DNA of 64,000 nucleotides from Ricordea florida. Taxonomy: Eukaryota > Cnidaria > Anthozoa > Corallimorpharia > Ricordeidae. The notes beneath the pieces are model-generated. The model was given only the letters and a program-made list of their open reading frames with translations, made no database searches and was not told the DNA's origin. The position numbers and the translations under genes were made by a program. Numbering within the stretch: the stretch's first letter is position 1; each line of letters begins with the position of its first letter. The DNA lies in assembly GCA_949710005.1 (NCBI GenBank), contig OX453282.1:16937945-17001944 (forward strand), in the 5' to 3' direction. Below are positions 24,588-38,200 of the stretch, in pieces.

Positions 24588-25016
24588 GGTAATAAGACTT
24601 TGTGTCGTCCAGTTCGGTCTGCAATCATACTCGTGATTAAACAAATCGCACTCCCGCTACGCGGTCGTCCGATTTTGTTAATCACTCGTATGATTACAGA
24701 CCGAGTTGTACTCCACTCAGTCCTATTACCATTACTAACAGGACTCCATGCTGTCCACTTAAGAAAATATTGGATGAGAAAATTCAGAGGAACACCAAAA
24801 TTGGACAAGGCCGCAGGCCGAGTCCAATTTGGTGTTCCAAGGAATTTTCGAATCCAACATTTTCTTAATTGGACAAGCACGGAGTCCTGTTATTTGTTAA
24901 TTATATAGCTACCTCTAAATCCAATATTGGCAACTGTCCAATTTTTCTTAAATTGGATAGGTGTCCAATTTAAGAAAAATTGGACAGTTGCCAATATTGG
25001 ATTTAGAAGTAGTTGT
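24588..25016. repeat. Cluster of three consecutive palindromic (fold-back) elements
   Basis: Palindrome 1, about 24588-24733, has ends GGTAATAAGACT and AGTCCTATTACC. Palindrome 2, about 24740-24897, has ends ACAGGACTCC and GGAGTCCTGT. Palindrome 3, about 24908-25016, has arms CTAAATCCAATATTGGCAAC and complement. The overlapping ORFs here are by-products of the symmetry. Confidence 0.75.
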
Positions 25017-25558
25017 ATAATTAAACTGTTAACCAGCTGCCAGACATGTATAGAAAGGAGTCGTATACCTATCCAAAACGACATCAAAATTCACAAGTCG
25101 GGAATAGAAAGTTGAAACTCGAAAATAAGAAGTCTACAGTACAATGTCGGATATAGCAAGTGGATTAGTAAGGAACAAGTACAAATTCACCATTGACGCT
25201 ACTGCTGATGTGAACAGACGGTTACCTCGATACTTTGTGCGTCGATTTTCATAGAGTAGTCAAGATCCCCGCGATGACTTATGCAGTTTCTACTGCCGCT
25301 ACAGTCGACTCGGACGACAACATCACTGCGTGACTGCAAAGAGAAACAACTCACCATCAAAGACCCTGTGTATGACATCGTCGCCATCAGGCGCTCACTG
25401 ATAAAGTGAGGCGCTCACTGATAAATTGAATTGCTGTGGTAAAGGCAGTTAAAATAATAATTGAACGCTCTTCGAGTTATGTCATTCCAAATAGACAGAC
25501 AATGCACGAGGACCTCACGACAGTAATCACACCACCAATGAAGACTGCGTAAAACAAC

Positions 25559-26256
25559 TTAAGGTTACACAATACCTTCGCGGGTGTCCTTCGGAAAAAA
25601 ATTCGTACGCGCGTTGTTTTAAAGTAAACTACCACAAACTATATATCAATAGAAAGGTAAAGAACTGTAGAATTCGAAAAAAAATATCCGTTGTTTGGCA
25701 GAGCCATTATTGAGAAGAAAGAAGCCAATAAACCGAAAACGACCGAGTGTCATTCCGCCGAATTAATCGGGTATGTAGAATGGACGGATAATTTTCAAAT
25801 TTGGCCAGAACATTCATTAAGCATCGAGGAACAAAAACGTGTCGGGGATTAGCTTTAATTTAGATATTTCTCATTTTACGGCCGCGAACGCAACGGGGTC
25901 GGCAAATTATTCGCTACTACAACTTTACGGGTCTATAAAAAGATAACCAATAAGAATTACGAAAAAGCCTGACACCCTTTTAGAGATTGATGCTTGCTGA
26001 TTTACATTGTGCAGTTCTTTTGCAGTAGTGGCTGCGTTTGATACCCGATTAATTCGGCAGAATGACACTCGGTCGTTTTCGGTTTATTGGCTTCTTTCTT
26101 CTCAATAATGGCTCTGCCAAACAACGGATATTTTTTTTCGAATTCTACAGTTCTTTACCTTTCTATTGATATATAGTTTGTGGTAGTTTACTTTAAAACA
26201 ACGCGCGTACGAATTTTTTTCCGAAGGACACCCGCGAAGGTATTGTGTAACCTTAA
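25559..26256. mobile_element. Fold-back MITE with ~210-bp arms and TTAA ends
   Basis: Arms 25559-25772 and 26041-26256 are inverted copies, starting TTAAGGTTACACAATACC. TTAA at both boundaries (25559-25562, 26253-26256) fits piggyBac-type TTAA targeting. The right-hand TTAA overlaps the stop codon of the last EFCAB7 exon. Confidence 0.85.
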
Positions 26257-29200
26257 CTAACTGTGAATTGCTGTTCTCCCATTATAACGTTAAACATCAG
26301 AGCTAAATTGCCCGCATCGGTGGCATATTGGACATAACAGCATGCTTCGTCAGTGGTATATCTGACCTGATTATCTATCAGTAGGCTCACTCGGATCGCA
26401 CTCTTATACTTGTACAAGATCAGGTCCTTCATTCCACGCACACGCCCTCCCTCTGAGCTGCCAACGACTGACTGAATAATCGCCTTTTTCACAAATTCAC
26501 TTTGGAGTTCTCCAATGAATACTCCTTGTAATAACGGCGGTGAATCTCTACAGTATATTTCCAAAGTAAACGGACAAGACTGCAAAGAAAAATCAAGAAA
26601 TGTAACTTAGTTTTCACCAAGCTAACGCTGCGTCTACAGAGAAGTACAGTTACCGTAACATGGTTTGCTATTGATGCAAATGAATATATGTAAGACCATA
26701 TACTTGAACTGTGGATTAATATGTAATGACATTAATTGATCATCGCAGTTATGCACACAACTTAAGCAGCTGTGAAATTAAAGCCTGGAAAAAAAAACTC
26801 AGCCCTGAACGGGATTCGAACCCATGACCTCTGCTCCGGTATCGTTTAATTTCACAGCTGCTTAAGTTGTGTACATAACTGCGATGATCAATTAATGTCA
26901 TTACATATTACTCCGCATTTCAATTATATGGTCTTTCATATATTCATTTGCATCATTCTTCTCCATCTACGGGCATGTTACGAAGTCACAATATGACCAG
27001 CTCCCAGTTGGCTTGATAGCTCAGTTGGTAGAGCACTGCTCCGGTACCGCAGAGGTGATGGGTTCGAATCCCGTTCAGGGCTGAGTTTTTTTCAGGCTTT
27101 AATTTCACAGCTGCCTAAGTTGTGTATATAACTGCGATGATCAATTAATATCATTACATGGTTTGTTATTAGCCGTAGGTTGCCAAGGAAAATTAACCAC
27201 CAGTGAAAATTTAATTTGTAGAAAATTCCAGCGTTAGTCCTCTGCTCAGGCAATTTTCAGGTAATAAAATACCTGTTACATGTCATATAAATCGTGTACC
27301 AATCTCCGCTTCCTTCTGTTTTGGGAAGCTATTTTTTACAACGATAATGTAAACGGTGAGAGCTACAATTACATCTGCCTCTATAACTCGGGTGATGCTC
27401 CACCAAAACTAGAATTTAGTAAAGTTACTTTGTTCAATGCCAGCCATGTTTCTACAAATAAGCGTTGCTACAAACGAACATTCGGGCTTTGTTGCTAAAA
27501 ATATTTTGGGATAGGTTTCGATCGCAGATCGCAGAATTTTGGTTTCCATATGATCGCAGACGATGGTAGAACTTTTTGCGATCTGCGATCCGCGATCGTC
27601 TGCGATCATATGGAAACCAGCCTCAAGGTTGTCTCCATGGCTACATGAGCTTAATGGACCCAGTGCCCCACTCACTCCGCATACAGTAACGTCTCAGACC
27701 CAATTTCGCCAAGCCCATTTTTCTCCAACATCTAGTTAATTATACACTAACCTGGTCGAGTTCAAGGGCTTTGTTGTAGCCCATACTATCAAGTGTTACC
27801 CATAGGTCATTGAGATCCCCATCAGAGTCCTGAGCTTCCATCAGGTTTAAGTCTAGGAACCCTTTTAGTGTTATTTCTTCGTCTTTCATTTCAAAATTTT
27901 CTGCAGGGAGTAGATGTAAGAGTGATATCTTAGTATCTATCTTTTGAGAGTGCCATTAACCCCTTGACAACTGGCATTATTACTGCAAGCCATGTATTGA
28001 ATTTCGCATCACTGCGTCATGTTGGTAGAGCTCGGGCGCTAATAGTTAGACCACTACATAGGCTCTAACACAATATGACAAAATTCCCATGATCACTTTC
28101 AAGCACCGGGGGGCTACAAATTCTGCATTTGCACTTGATAGAAAGCGAGGAGTTACCCTACGATTTAACGGCTATATCTCGTGAAAAGCTTCGCAAAATA
28201 TTTGTATTGATCATTACTACATGGAGATATCATCTCCTTCCCTTTTGCACATGAACGTACGTATTCGTACCTCGAAAATATGAGTTCATCGTTGAGCTGT
28301 TTTCTTATGTAATTCCTCATACCTTCACCATCAAAATTCCCGCAGACAGTGCTGGCGTGTAGTTGCCAACAGCAATTAGACTGAAATAATATAATATTAC
28401 TACTATAAGAGCTAATAAAAATTCGAAAACCTTTCATAACGTCCCAGGCGTCATCATCACAAGCCTCCCCGCTAGACCTCATCTGAAACAGGTCGAACTC
28501 TTGTCGATTTAAGTAACCATTATCATCCAAATCACAGTGATTGAAAATATCTACGAGCGTTTCCCTGCAATAAACAGTATCAGTAAGAAAAAATATCGCG
28601 GCTATTTAGCACACATGACGTTTCCTTAATTTTTATTATAATTGTATCATAGTTAATTGAGGAAACTTTTAATTCGTATATATTACAGCTGTTAATATCA
28701 TCATTACCGTAGTTAGAAACATGAATTTTATATTTGAATTTATTTTAATGAATTTTTTATGTTGATTTTTAGTAGTGGGATTTTGGTAACCTAGCCGTAT
28801 GGCTATGCATATTGTCATTTCAAATAAAATACCTTATCCTATCCTATTTAGCAATATATATGCTTTAACACAAGGCTAGGAAACTCAACGAAAGTTGGTT
28901 TTCTCGTTCAGTCAATTACGCGCATTGCCTGGACACACAGGGATCTCAGTATAAATAACTGGAGAATTTGATGAGGGATGAGACAGGCTAAGAGCAAATT
29001 GATTGCTTTAGAAAACGTAGATGTCAGGAAATAGCTACAACCAAAATACGGATTTTGCCACCGAAGCAAAATCGCTGACGGAAGTCAGGCCGCTTTGTGT
29101 TCCGTTTCTGATAACAAATTACTATGTAGAAAACATTGTTCCTTAAAACACCGAAAAAAGTATGAAGTTTTTTCAACGTTAGCAAGCTGCGTTTTTATCA

Positions 29201-32200
29201 GGAGAAATAAAAAGAACAATCAATGTAAATAACAATATTAAAGTACTTCCGGGACAACATTTGTTTCCTCTGCTCGACGTAACGTTGATTTAATAAGATT
29301 TTTCACATCAACCGTTTTTCATTATCTTTAGAAACAGAAATCTGGAACATTGCCAAAAACAGGCGTTGTTCCGTGCATTTCGTCCCGCTTCCTGACTTCA
29401 GAAAGTAACCCGAAATACGTCTTTGTCTTCCTTTTGATATGATATATCTGTAGACTGTCTCCCATGTATATGCTAAAATTCTAATCATTCTATTTCAGTT
29501 TTAGTTGAAAGTGGCTTGAGAATGTCAAACGCCAGTTGAATCGAATAGTTGTTAATTATCGCGTGTTCAGCTTATATGTTGCTCTCAGAATAATGAAAAA
29601 AAGACCGTGCAATTTGAACAACTTTGAATAACTGTCTTTCATTCTGATAGTGTCAGATGGCAGCCTTAAGGGTACTTTAAAACGATATTGCATTTTCGCT
29701 GTCATTCAGTCCTGCTTAAGAGTCATCAGTAAGTTTCTTTAAGGTGGTACCGGAGGCTAAAGTGACCTTTTTTTTTGGCCGAGATTTTTTTTTCAGCATG
29801 AAGATAATCTTGAAAGGTAAACATATGCCAAGTTTCAGGTCGGGGAATAAAATCCCGTCCGAGATATAGGCACGCGAAGTTTCGTTTCTACGGCCATTTT
29901 CGCGGCAAAAATACGAGCTCCATGCTGCGTTCGATACAGTTGTGTCCCGCTGTGGAAGTCCCCAAGGATGGTCTTGCTGACAGCTCGATTCAATAAAACC
30001 TTGTAATCTGAAATGTAACACCCTCTTTGATCATGGCAGCTGAAGAAGCAACACGCGCGCTTGACCGTCATTTCAAAGAGAACGGGTAAATATATCGCTT
30101 GTTGTAATGAAATTTCTTTTCTTCTTGTCACTTATTTGCTAAGTTAACAATGGCGTTCTTGTCATCCAGTTTGCAAGGAGCTCCTCCAGGCCTTCAGAGA
30201 TTGCTTCGTGGGTTCAGCTTGAAAGCTGGCGAAACAAGCGAAGAAGGGAGGCGCCGTTTTTACCGCCGAATTTTTGGAATCTTGTGGGTAAGTACCTCCC
30301 ATTTTTTGCTCTTGGTTCTCCCGGTGAGAACATTCGATGCTGTGCTTACCTTTCAACTGCCTTTTCTTCCTTTGTTCTTTTTGTTAGTTGATAATTTCAG
30401 CCAACAATCTCCTTGTTCTTCCACGTGGCACGTTCCCGCATATAGTAGCGTCTTGTTTTTACCACATCGCAATCTCAATTCTACCCATTAGCGCTTTCTC
30501 ACTTGTTGAAGACGCACAAAACCTGGTTGTGTTGGAGTGTAATATGTTTTTGCATTTTTATTGCCTCTACAGTATGGCAACAAAATCGGCGAGGGAAAGT
30601 ACCGTGGGAAGGCCCTTCCCACCTATGTCTATCCGGATTGCTTGAAAGAAGCAATCCGATCAATCATCGATGAGGGACTCCGGGACTATCTGAATCCTGA
30701 AACTTCAGCAGTAAGATATCATGTTTTGTTGTTGTATTAGTTTTGCCTCATTGAAAAATTCACGTTTATGTAAACATCGATAAACAAATTAGTGCTTCCC
30801 TTCAGCAAAATTTAAACATTAGTTATCTCATTCCTTCTATCTTGCCTTTAGGTGTACAAGGTTACCCTGACAGACCTAAGGGGTGCAAAATGGCCAGGGG
30901 ATGCCTGATTTTCTTCTTCGTTTGTAATGTTCTATATTTTTTTAGCAATAAAATGAATTGAAAAGAAATGCCTGTCATCATCTATTCTCATGAGTACGCT
31001 GAACCTGAAGTCCTTCCTTTCATTTTTACACACTCACGTTGTTTGATACAATAAATTATTACACCATACATGTATGGAAGAGCCAATTTTTATTACTTTA
31101 TGTACAATCATGTCTCACCAAAAATTACATTTACCAGCAATATATACCTAGGTACTCTTACTTTCAGAAAGTCAGATTGTGGAAGAATGTAAACTAGATT
31201 CAAAACTAGATCAAGTCTTACTGGCATTGTCCTAAAAATTATGGTAATAAAAGACAAGACTCCTAGAGGTATATGTTGTGTAAAAACTACAATATTCTTT
31301 TTTTTTTCTAATTTTTAACCATTTTGCAAATACATTGGAAATTTGATTTGAATCCCAATAACTCAACCCTTCAAGGGAAATCGAAAAACGTTCTAGTTTT
31401 TGAAGTTCCCAAATTATCAGGGGTAAGATCAATAGGAAGTATGAGTTATCTGGATTCAAATGTAAACACTTACATAGTGCTACAGCAAACTGATGTTAGT
31501 GCTAATCTAAAATTAAGATAATGACTGACAACACCAGTCCTTCAACTTCAGTCCTCATAAGCACTTCCCAAGGGTTTGGCAAGACACCCTACCCACCCCC
31601 CAGCACACACACAAGGGAAAAGAAATACTATGCAATAGGACACATTGCTTTCAGGCAAGATTTCATTTAGGAAACTGATTTAGAAAATCATAATCAATAT
31701 TTGAAAGCATGAAAAAGCTAACAACTTCACAGCTCTAGTACAAATTCACCACCCCTCGACAGCTCCCATGTAATGCTGTACTCAAACAAATGCACAAAAT
31801 TTGGATTGAAATGTTGGCATTTGCAAATGCCATATTTACCTCGATCAATACTACTTAGGACTGCTCTTGATTTTCAAGCACATCATAATTTTTTTAAACA
31901 GAATCCTCTCATTATTCATTTTCGAAACTATTGATATGTGGTAACTAAGGCTATGTCAATTATCAGCTAAGAAAAGACAAAATGTAATTGGACCTCACTT
32001 TTCCATTGCACAAATGTATGAAGTACTACACAAATTTTGTGCTGCAAGACATTAATATTTGTTTATACTCAATTATTTCCTGTTTTATAATTGTTCAATA
32101 AACTTTAGAATTCTGAGGTAATAGCAATGAACAAGAGCAGAACCCTAATAACACTAGACTACTCAAACTTTAAACAGAAACCAACTACAGGTCACAAAGA

Positions 32201-35200
32201 AATCTCTTCATATCCTTAGGAAGTAAACTTTCACATATCTTAGAAGTAAACCTCTTCACATTTTGTTTCATTTCTTGGTTCATGTTACATGGAACTTTCA
32301 TTCAATAAGTGTTTCAAACTCTTTGCCAACATACATTTTAATCAGTTATTTGGCATTATTCTCTTTTATTAAAAGGACAGTCTCTGTGGCTTTTTCTCAT
32401 GTGAGTTTTGCTACCACACCACTTACAGCTCTTTCCTCCTACTTCAAGACTTGCTCCTTCTGGGGCAGAAACTGGTTGCAGCACGGGAGGGGGTCGTGCA
32501 CTTCCATCAGCAATTGCTGTTTCTGTCAGCATTACAGCTTCTTCCTCATTGCAGGGGTCATCTTCATCATCATCTCCATAAGTATGCCTGATACGGCAGC
32601 TCTTTACATACTTCTTTCTGAAGTAAAACAATAAACAATGCATGATAAATACAGTGTATCTTTGTGTCAAATTTGTGATAATGTTCATCAGGTCAACTAT
32701 TCCCTCCATCCTCAATTCTTCTTTTTTTCCCTTCTTACTTTACAAATCTAAAAATGATATTTTTTACCTCAGTGTCTGCTCCTCAGTTCTGTCAATTTTT
32801 GATTTTACACGCTTCTTTTTACCCTCCTCAGTCCTCTTGTTTTCCAACCTTCTCATTCTTTCCGCATTATCGACTGTACACTGCATGAGATAAAAGTGAT
32901 AAATAAGGTTAATAGTTTTCATTGGGAAAAAATAAACAATAATGGAAACTTCTAATTCTCATAATTGTTTTGATCTCAATTCACACATTATATACATTTG
33001 AGATGCAAGGGAATATTGAAATTAGCTAGTAAACAACTTTAACTGCTCACTCCTTGAAAACATTCTAGAAATTAGAAAACATACCCTTTCTTGGACACCA
33101 TAGAGCACTGGCAAGCCCATTCTGGAATACAGGTCCACAATCCAGTGGTAAGTGGGTCCCATCCTTGTGAAGCACCACGTCATGTTTGCTTGGATTAAGC
33201 CGAGATTAGTTGATGCGTAGTAGTGCTTCTGGTGCAAGTTGATGTCCTTAGCCCTAAACTTAGTGAGGACACTAAAGGTTGACTCTGGCAGGTTCGAGTG
33301 CCCCTTACCCAAGCCTGGATCAATCACCTTCTCTGCACCAGCAGCCCTCTCTGCACATTCTATTTCGTAAGCCATAGCATGGAACTCACATTTTAAAACA
33401 TGAGCAGAATGGTATTGCTCCCCGGGACATTTTAGTTCCTCATAAAACCCATCCTCATCACATTTACACCCTTTACAGCTGCATTTCTTTACCGGGTGGA
33501 ATGAACAAGAACCCCCCTCCCACTCATGGATGTCACGTGCCTGATATTTTCCCAAGCAAAGCATTGTTTGCCTGTATTTTTCGGGGTCTTTACCTGCATG
33601 CACCATTGCACAGTAATGATTCCGCTTTGCACCCTGGATGAAACCTGGGCTCATACATCCACATGAAGGTTTGCTGCTTGTCGCAACATAAGTGTGCTTT
33701 TTCCCAGCACAACAACACTTCATTTCTTCCATACCGGGGTAATCCTTCTTGTGATTGTCAATAAATCCCTTGCTAAAAGAACTCTTTGTTTGGAGCTCTT
33801 GCAACTTCTTCCCGTGAGCCCTCCCAACGTGACCCCCACACAGCATTATTTTGGACTCTTGTTCATCAGAAAAAGAGTACCTGAAACCCTTTGCAGAAGA
33901 TGAATCCGCATCCTGCCAATTGACTTCCACTTTTAATCCCTCCTCTTTGGCTTTTCCCCACAAAACCTGGGTCAAGTGTCCCTCTGCAGCCTTTGAAGTA
34001 CCCTGCCACAACTCTTCATTACAAATATTATCTGCCCCGCGCATTGACAAGTGCCCATAATAGAGGAGACCCCCCGTCAAATAATTCTTTATAATAAAGG
34101 TACAGTTTTGGCTAAAATGCCCCCTTATTTGCCAGCACCCATCGCATGTTGTCACCCCCCTTGACCAACTCCCCAACTGACCATCTGGAAGGGCTTTCAC
34201 ATAATCTTTCTCCCTCTCGCACATTTCGTCGAGTATGCCCTTGATGTGGGGATAAGCAAGGTCGATGATTTCTATAAATGGCTTGTCAGATAAAACACCC
34301 AAACCCAAACCCTTCCCCAAAGTTTTCCTATAAGAGGCATAGTTATGCCCACTTATGAAAAAAGCTAAGGATAGGGCTAAGGACACCAGATGACGGCGTG
34401 ACTCTGCGGCTAGTTGGCTGCTTTGATAGCCTATTTCTGCTGTCCAGCATCCATTGCAGCGGAATAGAAATTTCATCGCACCACCTAATCCCCTCTTTTC
34501 ATTTGCCACAAGCACTAGGTTACCTAAGGGGACATTTAGTTCATTGTTTTTCACATTGTTATATGTATCTAAGAATATACAATAATAATTAAATAATAAC
34601 ATTACTAATGATTTCGAATGAAGGGGATACAGAAATTGAATCAACAAAAACTATTTTCAGAGGGAAAAAATTAAGTATCATATATCAATCAATCAGAAAA
34701 TTATATTTCTAGTTTGTCTAGTTTGCTAGGAATTCTTAGGCACTCTTTTACAATGCCCCAAAATACAAATTTACTCGTATGGTGGTGTAGCAGGTGGGAA
34801 CTACAGCTAAAGTTCACAGGTACATAAGCTTATGTATGCAGAATTTGGCACCTTTATGGCAAAGTAGTTTTTATTTGAAGAATATTATTATCAGACTTTT
34901 TCAAAGGCATAAACTCAAACAAATGGATACGTACCTTTACACCTTCCCTCATTTGATGGACATTTGAAAAATTGATTGAATTGCCTCACAAAATTCACGA
35001 TGCTTGAGGTCGTAGCAACAAACAGTCCTTCTGGAACTTCGATGCTGAAAACAAAAAGATTTGAACTCTTGTAAACAGGTGATCCACTCATTTGAGAAAA
35101 CATGTATTAGCCATCTCATGTCGAATGGTAAACAAAAAGGAATACACGAGACCAGGAGCCGAATACAGTATGAATTCTTGGCTCCTGGTGAGAATATACA

Positions 35201-38200
35201 CTGCATTCAATATTCACAGAAACTTATCAGGAAAAATTACCCACAAATGAATACATGTGATAGCTTGACAAGAACAAAAAATAACACTTCAAATAATCAC
35301 AACTAATCCCGCCAACAACGGAAATCAGGATTTTTTTAAATAAAATTCAGATGACTTACTGTAAGCTACTGATAGAAATACTATAAGATAAAAGCTCACC
35401 ATTCGTCCTTGATTGCTTGAACACTTCGCTTCTCTGGCGGTTCGTAGTCGGTGTCATCATCTGAGGACAAAGCATCCGACGTCTTCGCTTTTGGATCACG
35501 CTCGATGCGCTCATCACAATGTCGTACTGACTCACACACAAATGCGTCGAAATTCCCTTCTGCTTTAAGCTGTCTCTCGACCTCTTTGCTGCTTTTGACC
35601 GACTTTCCAGCAGGGTTTGTATATCTGTAGAAAACTTTCAGTCCTGTTGACGATGACTTCAATTTTCTTTTGTCTTCGATTACTTTCCAACCAGCTTGTC
35701 GCAACTTTTCAAAATCAAGGACAATTCTTGAGTGTGATCCCGAACCTCGAGCTTCGTTAGCACGCGCAGACTTTTCCTTAGTCGCGTTGGAATGCTTTTT
35801 TGGAGGCATTTATCGCTGTTCTTGTAATCTCTGCTCGCGTCCCGTTCGTTCCCTCGAAATGACTGCGTTTTGTCTAATTTCAACCTGTCAACGCTGACTG
35901 TTGGGGTGCCGTTGCTATGCAGAGGTGTCATTGTTTATAATGCCTTGCGCCTGATTGGTTTCGCGCGAAAAATAGCTCCCCGTAAAAGGATGGAGGGCCC
36001 AAAATAGGGCCATTTCAAGCGATTTACCGCTGTTAACTTTTATTGTAGACGTCAAAACAATATGGCTGCCATCGAAAAGAAGCTAATGTGAACTTTTGAG
36101 CCCGTTTTCTTCAGTTTAAGCTCGATTTTTGGCCAAAAAAGACATGTTATTTTAAAGGTGGTAGTTTTTGAAATTATATTATTTTTTGTAGTTTTACTGG
36201 AAAGACACGAAACTTCGCAGAGATCGAATATATACGTGAACGAACTATTATGTGGGAATACGTCAAATGCCTACAAATATAAGGCCCGTGGCAGGATGAA
36301 ACATTTTTGAAAGTTACGAAACAATATTTCTTGACATATCTTTTATTCTATTTCTTATTCTTTGACGTACTCCCACATAATTCTTGCTTTAAGTGATACA
36401 AATAAATTTACCAAAGCTTATTGAAGTCCAAGGAATTCTCTTTGAGTTATATCGAAAAAAGTAAAATGTAAAGGTTTCGACCACACCCATAAGAAGATCA
36501 TATTACAGAAATTCTTTTCATTCTTTTGGAATAAAACTATTTTTGAGAAAATCAGCACAAATAAAAGATTCACCTGTGAAGATACGATTGCGATTGAACA
36601 ATTATTTCTACAGATTTTATGTATGTAAATATGTGCTAAAAATGTTGAAATTAGCCTCCGGTACCACCTTAAATCATATAGAGCTTTATTTAACCAGGGA
36701 GCACCTTCTAAAATCTGTTCTCCCAAGAGTCCCTGACATAAATTGATACAACACTAGAATAAATATACAATACATTCACATAAATATGAACACAAAATAA
36801 TATGAATACATTACAAATATCGAATAAAATAAGGTAAATGATTGAATGATTACAATACGAGTTCGCTGATTTGCCATTTGAAGCTTGATACAGAATCCAA
36901 GTTTTGAATGTTTTTGGATGTGTTCCATAAAGTGATACTAGTGTACCTGAAAGTGCGTTTCAGGTATTCAGTTCTTGGTTTAGGTAAAATAAACTTATCC
37001 TTCTTTCTACTATTAAAACTACGTAATTCCGAGTGACGTAAGTAGTCCGTATCAAGTCCTTTCAGTTGGTTATTTGAGCGTTTATAAAAAAGAATGGCTT
37101 TGTTATACTGTCTTCTCTGCTGTTAAGTCGACCAATTGAGCTTAGCACGTACTGTGGCAGACGGGGTGTAGTTGTCAGCCGAGAGGATGATTCGCGAGAT
37201 TTTGCAGTCTCTGTAGTCATAAAGATGGTGCCTAGCTACATGTGTCCCAGACTACTCCGCAGTAGTCACGTAAGGGCTGAATAGTTGACTTGTACACAGT
37301 ATGGGTTGACGGTAACGAAAGGCAAGGCATTCTTTGAGGAGACCTAATTGATATTCAAGTTCACCTGCCTTACCTAAATGTTTTAGTCAGTTTTAACTCT
37401 TTCCCAGACCCCACAGTGAGCTTGACTTCCTTGGCAGGTTGTGATTTTCGAACTGACAAACGACATCCAGTTGTAAAACAGATTAAGCTGTTCGTACCTC
37501 TACCAAGTCTGCATTGGAGACAGTATTTCTATAAAATGAACAAATAGGCACAACAGCTAAATGTCTATCCTTCCGATTTAGAAATGTCCTGGAATATATT
37601 TATTCTGTTGGTTTCCCCCCTCCCCCGCCCAGCACCCACCCCCCAGCACCCACCCCCCCAGCACCCACCCACCCCACCCCCCCCCCCAAAAAGGATGGGC
37701 AGCACTGGATTATTCAATTCTAAATGGTGGCTTATAGTGGCTTTTAGTAGCTTTCGTATCTGTACATGGTACGGGTTCAGAAAGACATCGTAATTTGTAC
37801 GAATTCACGCCATACAGGAGCCCATTACCAGGAGCCCATTACCAGGAGCGTGATTCTCCCATACTGGGTCTGGCCATCAGCACAGTCGCAAAAGTGTCTA
37901 TTTTTAGATTTCCTTTTTCCGCGAAACAAACAAAGGGTGTCTTTTCTGAACAATCACAATGTGAGATTTATTACGTCACTGACAAAGTAACGTGCAAGAA
38001 AACGCTGTATGGCTCACACTGAATACTCATAAGACTGAAGGAGCTCAAGTCGATTTAAAAGGATGCCAGAAATTCAATCACGGTTTGTGGCTTAGTAATA
38101 TCTTTTATTAAATTTGCTTTTATTGCACGATCGACTTTTTCGTCGTAAAGATAGGAATGGTTAAAGCTGTCTTGGACCACGTAAGTACGGAAAACGGACT

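Noticed and set aside
24551-25115. Opposite-strand ORFs with similar sequences
   Set aside because: They arise from palindromic elements read in both directions.
27010-27082. A functional tRNA gene
   Set aside because: The head has tRNA boxes but is followed by a conserved SINE tail, occurs in several truncated copies here, and has no convincing anticodon arm.
29716-30131. Minus-strand ORFs overlapping the start of the small four-exon gene
   Set aside because: They run through a MITE end and through exon 1 of the better-supported plus-strand gene.
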